The notes under the pieces are model-generated. The model was not told the DNA's origin. It was given only the letters and a program-made list of their open reading frames with translations, and ran no database searches. Source: Alnus glutinosa (Eukaryota > Streptophyta > Magnoliopsida > Fagales > Betulaceae). Taken from it: 64,000 bases of DNA. The stretch is from assembly GCF_958979055.1 (NCBI RefSeq), contig NC_084897.1:24269628-24333627 (forward strand). The letters are read 5' to 3'. Shown one piece after another: positions 23,290-32,053 of the stretch; position 1 is the first letter of the stretch, and each line of letters opens with the position of its first letter. The position numbers and the translations under genes are program-made.

Positions 23290-24507
23290 AGTGATTCCTT
23301 TTCCAAATCCCTCAACCAGATCTTCAAATCCATCACTCATCGCCGATCCTCCGACGCTTCCAGATCCTCCGAGAACTTCCCCATCCCATTCCAAAACACC
23401 GCTAACAATAGCCCTTATGCCTACTTCATCTACGCCCCTTCACAAATTCTCCCTTCTTTTGCTTCGCAATTCCAACGCCAATCTTGGGGCTCGAGCTTCA
23501 GCGCGAGACCCATCTTGGTGAGTCAGCTCTGCATAGAACCAATGAGGCTGGTGGACGAGTTAGGTGAGAGTGCATCTGGGTGTGATTGCCAGAGGTGGGA
23601 GGACCAAGTTCGGTGCCCATGTATTGGGCTGAATGGTTTTATAACAGGTGGATTCTTACAAGACAAGTGGGCCATCTCCTATACACGTGACAACACCATC
23701 TCCTATATACGTGACAGCTATTGGTGGTGTGGAGAGGTGTTGCTTAGAAGCTAGGCAGTACTAGGTGATTTCAAACGGTGCTTAAACAATGTTGTTTTAG
23801 TGGCTCTTTATCATTTGTGTTTTATGCTTGTTTTATGCGTTTTAGTGCAAGTCGGTGTAGGCCAATGGGTTGAATGGTTTTGTAACAGGTGGATTCTTAC
23901 AAGACAAGTGGGCCATCTCCTATACACGTGGCAGCACCATCTCCTATATACGTGGCAGCTATTGGTGGTGTGGAGAGGTGTTGCTTAGAAGCTGGGCAGT
24001 ACTAGGTGATTTCAAACGGTGCTTAAACAATGTCGTTTTAGTGGCTCTTTACCATTTGTGTTTTATGCTTGTTTTATGCGTTTTAATGCAAGTCGGTGTA
24101 GGCCATTATATAAGGCCAGCTTAGAGAACGTTGAGGTATCTTTGGAATTTTAAAGATTGAACTTAGGAGACTGCCATCTTGAATCGGCTTAGGAGACTCG
24201 TTATCTCGAATCGGCTTATCAATTCAGTATAGCTATTGTTCTTCATTCATTCAATCCATCTCTTCTCTCATTTCCATTTTATCTTCTACAAATTTGTTTG
24301 ATTTTCCATAACAAGAACAAGCTTGTTACAGGTTTGGATATGGCGAGCGAGTGCATACCGAGTTTTGGGTACGGGTTGGAGTGTGGGAATCGATTGACTC
24401 AGAGAGGGGTTTCGTTGCGGCTGAAGATTGTGAGGGATAGGAGAAAAGGCTGGGGTTTGTTTGCGACCAGTTCATTGGGAAAGGCCAATTTGTGTGCGAG
24501 TATGCAG
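23290..24507 (+). pseudogene. SUVR3: SUVR3-like histone H3 methyltransferase, 5' exon remnant
   Basis: Segments match the N-terminal half of plant SUVR3: SKSLNQIFKSITHRRSSDAS, then PYAYFIYAPSQIL with RQSWGS, the cysteine-rich pre-SET part (SASGCDC ... RCPCIGLNG), and after an inserted LTR, ASECIPSFGYGLECGNRLTQ followed by VSLRLKIVRDRRKGWGLF, the start of the SET domain. SUVR3 is a nuclear H3K9-type lysine methyltransferase. The sequence changes frame more than once; near 24480 the CEYA sequence is out of frame with the preceding part. It stops at a conserved exon end (…TATGCAG|GTACG, 24507) with no further SET exons before the next gene. It is therefore a broken partial copy, interrupted by the LTR at 23640-24330. 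Confidence 0.8.
23640..24330. mobile_element. Solo LTR in the SUVR3 pseudogene, with internal 241-bp tandem duplication
   Basis: The insertion is flanked by GGTTT (23635-23639 and 24331-24335). It begins TATAACAGGTGG (the second copy of the repeat reads TGTAACAGGTGG) and ends GCTTGTTACA, so the ends form the TGTAACA/TGTTACA inverted repeat of an LTR. The first 241 bp together with about 15 bp of neighbouring SUVR3 exon are duplicated in tandem: positions 23625-23865 correspond to 23866-24106. Confidence 0.75.
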
Positions 24508-25518
24508 GTACGTTTTTTCCCAAGCTCCAGCTGATAATGGGCTCTTTTCGAAACAGCATGATTTTGTTTTAGAATTTGAGATTTTCGTTTTTAGGTTTTG
24601 CAATTTCAACACGTAGTTCTTTGCCTACAAATTTGAAAATACATATAGGGAGAATTTGAGAAATAATTATGCCGAGTGTTTGTTCAAAACTGTCCTTATA
24701 AAAATTTTCTTTATCAGAATATTTTATAAGGAAATTTCTGTCATAAAGAAAATTTCAACATTTTCTTTTCTTTAATAAAAGCTTCGGTTACGGAAATTAA
24801 ATCTTTCTTACTTAAAAAAAAAAAAAAAAAAAAAAATCACATGCTATAATAATATAAAATACCCATTCATTTCTTTCATGTTAAAAAATAGACAGAATTT
24901 TATTTATAATTATTGATATTTTATCATTTAAAAAAAAAATGCAGTCAAACTTTAAAAAAGTATCAATTTAGGTATTCATCTTTCAACTTGAAAAAAAATA
25001 AAAATATAAAAATTTAAGATTTAATTGTTGGTCAAATTTAACAGAATTTGTAAATATACATATATATGTATATGAATCTTTGAAAATTTTTATAATTTTT
25101 TTTTTTTAAAAAAAAAATAAACACATGAAGTGTTTTAAGAATGTGAGAAGCCACAATCCAGGAACCAATAATTGGCGTAGTCCGCAAGATATATTCGAGC
25201 CGCCACTCTCAATCGAGTCAATCTCATTAGCTCACTCAATACGTCAGCCCATCCCCGTTTGAGCTTGGGTCAACAATTCCCAGCCTATGACTTCGAACTT
25301 TTATAATTACTGTAGCAATTTGCCAATTTGACCATAAAACCATTAGCTCACTCAATGCGTCAGGCCATGACCAATATTAATTACGAATATGTGTGTGTAT
25401 ATATATATATCACATGCTCATTATATATCATATATCCCTCTTTCAACGTACTCTTTTCCTCTATAAACTGCCACTTTTTTTGTTACCACAATTATTTCGT
25501 AGTCGTGGGAAGCGCTAG
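24508..25518 (+). promoter_or_regulatory. AT-rich intergenic region and promoter of MTD copy 3
   Basis: No gene is seen from 24508 to 25140; the sequence is AT-rich with a poly-A run at 24813-24836. From about 25143 it matches the region upstream of copy 6 (from about 58806). TATAAA at 25462-25467 lies about 50 bp before the ATG, in the same context as in copies 2 and 6. Confidence 0.6.
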
Positions 25519-27018
25519 ATGGCGAAATCACCAGAGCAAGAGCACCCGAAGAAGGCCTTCGGATGGGCAGCCAGGGACACTTCAGGGGTCCTCTCGCCCT
25601 TCAAATTCTCCAGAAGGTATTCTTTCTCTTTGCTTGATTTGTTTTTCCACAAATGCATGCTTAATACTTCTTGGTTAAATTGTGATAAAAATGGTATATA
25701 ATATATATATGTCCGCAGAGCAACGGGAGACGAGGACGTAACATTCAGAGTTCTTTATTGTGGGATATGCCACTCGGACCTTCACATGATCAAGAACCAT
25801 TGGGGGATGTCCACCTACCCACTTGTCCCTGGGTATGTTTCTTAGGAATTTTTCAATATTCTTCTCAAATATTAATGAATGCAAAGAAAAGGAAGCTTAT
25901 ATATCGAAAACTAGCAACAAACAATCAAAAGCGCCATAACACTGGAATTTTGACCTGCAGGCACGAATTCGTTGGGGAAGTAACAGAAGTGGGGAGCAAG
26001 GTGAAGAAAGTTAAAGTAGGAGACAAAGTGGGCGTGGGAGGCGTGATCGGTTCATGCCATTCTTGCGACAATTGTAAGAATGACCTTGAAGTTTATTGTC
26101 CTGAAATGATTCTTACCTACAGTTCCTCTTACTCTGATGGAACAATCACATATGGAGGCTACTCAGACACAATGGTAGCTAACGAGCGCTACATTATTCA
26201 CTTCCCGGAAAACATGCCACTTGGCGCCGGCGCTCCACTTCTTTGTGCTGGAATCACAGTTTATAGTCCCTTGAAATATTTTGGTTTTGCCGAGCCGGGC
26301 AAGCATATTGGAATTGTTGGTCTAGGTGGGCTTGGTCATCTGGCTGTTAAATTTGCAAAGGCTTTTGGGGCAAAAGTTACGGTTATTAGCACCTCCATTA
26401 GCAAGAAGGATGAAGCTTTGGAACATCTTGGTGCTGACTCATTTTTGCTTAGCACTGACCAAGAACAAGTCCAGGTAAATATTAGCTTTCAATTTTGCTT
26501 AGCAGTTACTTGTACTTTTTGATAGATTGTGTGTGTATACGTAATATTGGATATATACAAATTAAATTTAAGCAGGCTGCCAAGAATACAATGGATGGTA
26601 TCCTCGATACTGTATCTGCCGTGCACCCCATTTTGCCATTACTTGATCTATTGAAGTCCCATGGAAAGCTTGTTTTGCTGGGTGGACCAGAAAAGCCGCT
26701 TGAACTACCCGTCTTTCCTTTGCTTATGGGTAATTTTATATATATATGTTGGTATATATCATTTTTTATTCGTTCATAGTTATAGAGTTAATAAGAGTTG
26801 TTTAAACAGGAAGGAAGATGGTTGCGGGAAGTGCCGCTGGAGGAATGAAGGAGATACAAGAAATGGTAGACTTTGCAGCGAAACATAACATTACGGCGGA
26901 AACAGAGATTATTCCAATGGAGTACGTGAACACGGCAATGGAGCGCCTTGCTAAGGGTGATGTTAGATACCAATTTGTCATTGATATCGGAAACACCTTG
27001 GCCTCTACCAAACCCTAA
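25519..27018 (+). CDS. MTD: Mannitol/cinnamyl-alcohol dehydrogenase copy 3 (five exons, intact)
   Basis: Exons 25519-25616, 25719-25832, 25961-26474, 26576-26729 and 26810-27018 have GT-AG borders and join to 1089 bp (362 aa). [12 protein letters not shown] and LLCAG supply the catalytic-zinc ligands, GLGGLGH the dinucleotide site. The structural-zinc loop differs from all other copies ([17 protein letters not shown] instead of GACHSCENC...), but the four cysteines remain. Near the C-terminus it reads [10 protein letters not shown] where the others have RYRF. Introns are short (101-128 bp), much shorter than in copies 1, 2 and 4. Gene and flanks are nearly the same as copy 6, showing a recent block duplication. 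Confidence 0.92.
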
Positions 27019-27769
27019 AGTTCTTAGTTTTCTTGTATTTTTTCCAATAATTTTGTTTACCAAACTGCTTATATATTCTCGTATCTCTATCGGAACCTTG
27101 TTCTTTTTATCAGATGATAGTCAGTAATAAATTAATGGTTGTAGTCATCATTTCAAACAACTCTTACAATTCTATTGTTAAAGTCGTTACAATTAAATGA
27201 AGATGAAACGAGTGGATGTGGAATTGCCACACTTTTTCTTTGTTTTTCTGTCATTCCAATTAGAAAGTTTTATTTTTCTCTTTCCTACGTACGTTATAGG
27301 CATTATTGGTCATCATTTTCTTTATCCCGGATTTTTTCCAACTATTATAATTAAATTATAAATTCTATATTGAGGAATAATATTCACACATTGAGGAATA
27401 ATATTCTATATTGAGGAATAATGTTACATCTAATATCCCAATACATTGAGGTATTGATGTGTAATATTTTATTTCTAAGTACATTAAAGTAATTTACACT
27501 TTATATTTGAGTTCACAATATAATTAAAAACGGTTGCTATAAAAAATCTTTAAAATTTAATTATTCAAATGAAAGTAGTTTATAAAATAATAACTCACAA
27601 TGTTTCAATTCAGCGTATTCCAAATACAATATTCAAATGATTTGAACAACCATAGTCAATTGTTAGATATACTCCATATATGTCACATAGTTAAATCTAT
27701 TAGAATTAATAATAAAAAAAAAAAAATTACTCAGTATAAATTATTCAAATTAAATATTCGTTAGACACA
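27019..27769. other. 3' flank of copy 3, no gene
   Basis: AT-rich sequence shared with 60696-61446 behind copy 6. Short direct repeats 'ttgaggaataatattc' occur at about 27370-27425. I see no coding potential. Confidence 0.6.
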
Positions 27770-28600
27770 CACTACAAAAAACAAAAATAATAATAAAAAC
27801 AAAACTACATTTAATGCCGTTTCTTTTAATGTTGTTTCGCTTAAACGACACTAAACCAAAGTTTTTATGCTGTTTACTGTGCAAACATCATAAATTTATG
27901 TAGTTTATTTACAAGCGGTAGAAGTTACAAAATTAGTGTCATTTAATATAAAAGAGTAATGTTTCTTACACAACTCTTACATAATTTTTGTACAATTCTA
28001 ACAATTTTTTTTTTTAAGATCAACAATTGAATATTTAGGTCCCACATGTTGGAAAACAAATCCAATGGTTGATAATAAAAAATAAAAAAATAAGTAGTTA
28101 GAGTTGTGCAAAAGTTGTGTAAGAATTGTGCAAAAAAATTACTCAATATAAAAATAGCATACATTGCTGCCGTTTACACAGTAAACAGCTTTAAATTTAA
28201 TGCTGCTTACAGTGCAAACAACATAAATTGATGTCGTTTATTTATAGGAGGCACAAATTACAAAATTGGTATCGCTTAATATAAAAACGACATAAATTGC
28301 TATCGTTTACGTAGTAAATGGCATAAATTCAATGCCGCTTCCTATTCAAACGGCATAAATTTATGCTGTTTATTTATAAGTGGCACAAATTACAAAATTG
28401 GTGTCATTTAATATAAAAATGGCATAAATTGTTATCGTTTGCATAGTAAAAGACATTAAATTTAATGTCATGTATTGTGCAAGCGCATAAATTTATGCCG
28501 TTTTGTTTACAAGCGGCAGAAATTACAAAATTGGTGCCACTTAATATGAAAACGGCATAAACTGTTACCGTTTGCACCGTAAACGATATTAAATTCTTAA
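27770..28600. mobile_element. CACTA-like element remnant with ~130-bp tandem subterminal repeats
   Basis: CACTACAAAAAA at 27770 resembles a CACTA terminus. It is followed by about four units of ~130 bp that contain 'ttacaaaattggt', 'ttaatataaaa' and 'ggcataaatt' words; anchors near 27925, 28260, 28391 and 28519 are spaced by about 130 bp once the MITE at 27954-28144 is removed. No matching right terminus (TTTTTGTAGTG) is seen, so the element is truncated or the call is wrong. The paralogous copy starts at 61447. Confidence 0.5.
27954..28144. mobile_element. Mutator-like MITE with 9-bp target duplication
   Basis: AATATAAAA stands directly on both sides (27945-27953 and 28145-28153). The ends form an imperfect inverted repeat of about 50 bp beginning GAGTAATG/GAGTAATT with 'cttacacaact' and 'gtacaattctaac' words. 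A 9-bp duplication is typical of Mutator-like elements. It lies inside the tandem-repeat region. Confidence 0.8.
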
Positions 28601-28703
28601 TTTTAAAGCCTAATGGAAACATTCTTAATTTTCTTTATCTTTCCTTCTATTTTGTAAGCATGTGGGTGTCACCTATCTCTTCTTATTACTGCTTAAATTG
28701 GTA

Positions 28704-28758
<55 letters not shown>

Positions 28759-29064
28759 GTGAAGATATTTTTATGAACTAAATAAAACTTCGTAACTTCG
28801 TTAATATTACATTACAATAGACAAAATTATTAGGTTAACAAATACTAAGAGAGAGAAATTCGGCTTTTCAGTAATTAAAATTAGACCGATAAAATTAAAA
28901 TTGAGATACATGCATGTTCTTTGTATTTATGTTATGGGACACGTGTATGGAACTAGTCGAATTCACATTGAAAACCTTTTTTTCTTTTCTTTTCTTTTCC
29001 ACGTGTCTTTAATGATGACAGTAGTCCGTGGACTTGGCGGCTGTGGCCACAATGTAATCATTAT
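28601..29064. other. Intergenic, poly-A run, no gene
   Basis: A poly-A run of about 45 bp (28711-28755) is about twice as long as its counterpart behind copy 6 (62401-62422). The rest is AT-rich and shared with the copy 6 block. No coding sequence is seen. Confidence 0.6.
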
Positions 29065-29823
29065 TAGGGGTGTGCAAAACCCTCAATTTTCGCCTCACCC
29101 CACAGCACCTGCCCTATCCCACCCCGCAGAGGACTGGGTTTTCAAGTTTTTTTGCGAGTTAGGATCTTAATTTGAGAAATTTATGCGGGGCGGGTTGCGG
29201 GTTTAGCTTTTTAAAAAATGCGGGTCCCCGCCCCACCCCGCACCGCACAAAGGAGAAAAAAAAAAAAAGAAAAAAGAAAAAAGGGGGGGGTCTACTAGCT
29301 CATTTCATTGTGTGTGAAATACAATTTTTATGGTTCAATTTCATGGGACGTTAAAGTGTAACCATTTTTATTGTATTGTTATTTGAAATAATCTTTTTAT
29401 TACTTCTGGAAAAGACAAGAAAATTGATTACATGGAATAGTGAAATATTATAACTTTTTATTCTTTACATTTATTCAATTATGCTTTGTTGATGGGAGAA
29501 AATAAAAATCATGTTTCTTAGAATTTTATCTTATAATTAATAGGGCTTTTAATTTAAAAGACTAATTCCATGGAAAATGTTCTTAAATGGAAATATGAAT
29601 TTAATTTTTTATTTAAAAAATCAGTATTTTTTTGAATTTTTATTTTTTTACAAAATAAAATCAAAATTACGTAAATGTCACTCAAAATACTCGCCCCGCC
29701 CCGCGCGAACTCGCCCCGCAGTGATCCACCCGGCACAGTTAGTCTTTATCAAGTGTGATTTGCGAGAAAGTGCGGGACGAGGTCAAAAAAGACGAAAACC
29801 CGCCCCGCCCCAAGCACACCCTA
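29065..29823. mobile_element. hAT-type non-autonomous element with GC-rich ends
   Basis: Starts TAGGGGTGTGCAAAACCC and ends AGCACACCCTA. The flanking 8-mers ATCATTAT and ATCGTCAT agree at six of eight positions. Subterminal parts contain 'cgccccgccccgc' words; the interior is AT-rich (29330-29680). It is the paralogue of 62733-63502 and a structural relative of the element in the virus at 13842. Confidence 0.7.
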
Positions 29824-30359
29824 ATCGTCATTGCTCGGAACAACATCTGGTTTTGATCAACTTTATTCTTTGATTTTATGATCTCCACGAAGCATGCAAG
29901 AAAGGTTTTGAAGCGTTGGATCCTCTCGTCCCAGTTTGGAATGGTCAAGATGATGCGGTTACTAGGTCTCATGCTTTTGTCCCTCCCTCATCTGCATGAA
30001 CGCCACGCGTCATGCTTAAATCCATCCAAGGCGTTGGATACTTATACATGCACTAGAAGTCTAGAATCTTTTTTTTTTTTTTTTTTTGAAGGGATAGAAT
30101 CTTATATTTAAGTAACCTATATAATATACTATACTCGTTTTTTTATTTTTTTTTATTTTTTTTTATTTTTTTATTTGGGAGAAGGAGAAACAGAAAGATA
30201 CATCAAACACAAAATATGAGTGAGCAAAATATCCTGCATGCAACAAACACACAAAGAAATCAAATACTGTGCAAATAAATCCTAAAATTATTGGAAATGG
30301 GCCAAATTAAAAATTGGCATGACCTATTTGAGTCTTGGCTCACTGATCATATCAACTGT
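29824..30359. other. Intergenic, no gene
   Basis: Shared with the window end (63503-64000); the match runs to at least 30338. It contains poly-T runs at about 30068-30087 and 30138-30172 and no supported gene. Confidence 0.55.
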
Positions 30360-30980
30360 CAATCCTTTAAATAATCTACGGTTATCTAACATTGTTGTCG
30401 ATATAGGAATATCAAATATTATCGATTCTTTGAATGTTCGTAATGATAGTAGTAAGATAGAGAAAGACAATTTAGAAAGATATTCTCCCAATACCTTGTG
30501 GCAGAAAATAACTTAAAATATAGGTCGGAGGTGAATCGATATTTGTTAAATAGATGTGAAGCAGATATTATAGATTTTGATATACATCTTAACTTGGTGG
30601 GAAGTTAATGCATCAAAATATCCTACTCTCACAGAGCTAGGACGTGATGTACGTATTGATCATCCCTATTTTCACTGTTGCCTCAGAGTCTGTCTTTAAT
30701 AAAGATGGACGTGTATTGGATCCCTTTAGGAGTTCATTGTCTCCATTCACCATTGAGGCCTTAATTGCTCGCAAGACTGGTTAAAGAACCGCTCAATCAA
30801 CAAGAAGGAAGAGTTGGAAGACTTTATGGCAAGCTATGATAAGCATGGTAAATGTTTATGAATTATTTATTTAAAAATTCATTTTACTTTTTATTATTTA
30901 TTTATTTAACTCAAACTTTTTCTATTGTAGATAAGCCTCACAATCAACCTTCAAATTCAAGGAATTAAACATCTTATGCT
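30360..30980 (+). pseudogene. hAT transposase C-terminal (dimerisation) region, degraded
   Basis: Across several frames the + strand encodes pieces of the hAT C-terminal domain: NRYL, a WWEVNASKYPTL-like stretch near 30595-30640, then SVFNKDGRVLDPFRSSLSP near 30690-30750 and a short RKDW/NR segment near 30770-30800. In intact relatives these are one domain (hAT family C-terminal dimerisation region, zinc-finger-BED/RICESLEEPER-like transposases). Frame changes and stops make it non-functional. The CACTA element inserted just downstream separates it from its right end at 46562-46849. Confidence 0.7.
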
Positions 30981-31257
30981 TAAAGGAAGGTTATCATTTT
31001 TTGATTTGTCATAATATTTATATTACAATGTAATTGCTTAGTTTGTCAATTTTTTTTTTTTTTTTTTGAAGTTTATAATATTTTTTGTTCTTATCTCTAC
31101 ATAATTTTCCTAAAAGATCAAATGGGAGTCTGGTCGTTGTCGCTTTTGTTGTTGTTATTGTCTTATTGGTTGAATTTTTCAACTAAACTTTATTTGTTTC
31201 AATCCACTTAAGTAGGAAATAGGAATGAAAGTGGGCGGAAGTGCACTACAAAAATGT

Positions 31258-31690
31258 ATGCGGTTCGACACGTGCAGTTTGACACGTGTACAGTGCTGTA
31301 CACGTGTCAAACATTTAGACACGTGCACTTTGACACGCGTAAGACGCGTGTCAAATGTGCACGACATTAAGTGTACAAGTTGACACGTGTATTGAGATAC
31401 ACGTGTCAAATTTGACACGTGTATCTCAATACGCGTGTCAAAGTGTTTTGACACGTGTATTCAGATACACGTGTCAAACCGTTTGACACGAGTATTTTAA
31501 ATACTCGTGTCAAACCAATTTGACACGTGTATTGAGATACACGTGTCAAATTTGACACGTGTATCTCAATACACGTGTCAAAACACTTTGACATGTGTAT
31601 TCAGATACACGTGTCAAATTTGACACGTGTATCTCAATACACGTGTCAAAACACTTTGACACGTGTATTCAGATACACGTGTCAAATTGG
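31258..31690. repeat. Left subterminal palindrome array of the CACTA element
   Basis: By my count 18 CACGTG hexamers in about 430 bp, mostly as paired 'TTTGACACGTGTAT' and its inverse complement, forming hairpin-like units such as ACACGTGTATTGAGATACACGTGT-type pairs. Such arrays are where TNPA-type proteins bind in En/Spm-like transposons. CACGTG is also the plant G-box. Confidence 0.85.
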
Positions 31691-32053
31691 TTATTTTTTT
31701 AAAAAAAAAATCCAAATCGAATTTTTCATTTAAATAAAATTTTAATTTAATTAATTAATTGTATTTTTAAATTAAATTAAAAATACGATTAATTAATTAA
31801 ATTAAAAATTTAATTAAATAAAAAATCCAATTTGGATTTTTTTTCTTCAATTTAGTTTTGGTATTGGTTATTTAAAATTATTTGGTATAATAATTTTAAT
31901 AGTTATTTCAAATTTTATTATTTCCGACCACAAATAACGCAATATTGATTTTACCGAAAAACTACACAAAATAATATTACACAAATCATAAGTTAATAAC
32001 GTATTCGTTAACTAAGCAAACATTTACACATAAAAATTAATTACACAAAATAT
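31691..32053. other. AT-rich spacer with palindromic 'attaattaat' words
   Basis: Between the left array and the end of the TNPA-type gene lies AT-rich sequence, with an imperfect inverted repeat at about 31725-31845 ('tttaatttaattaattaatt' against its inverse). No coding sequence is seen. Confidence 0.5.

Noticed and set aside
31179-31594. Small proteins in the left CACTA array, and likewise 46213-46597 on the right
   Set aside because: The frames are open only because the palindromic repeat unit lacks stops; they reflect the repeat and not a gene.
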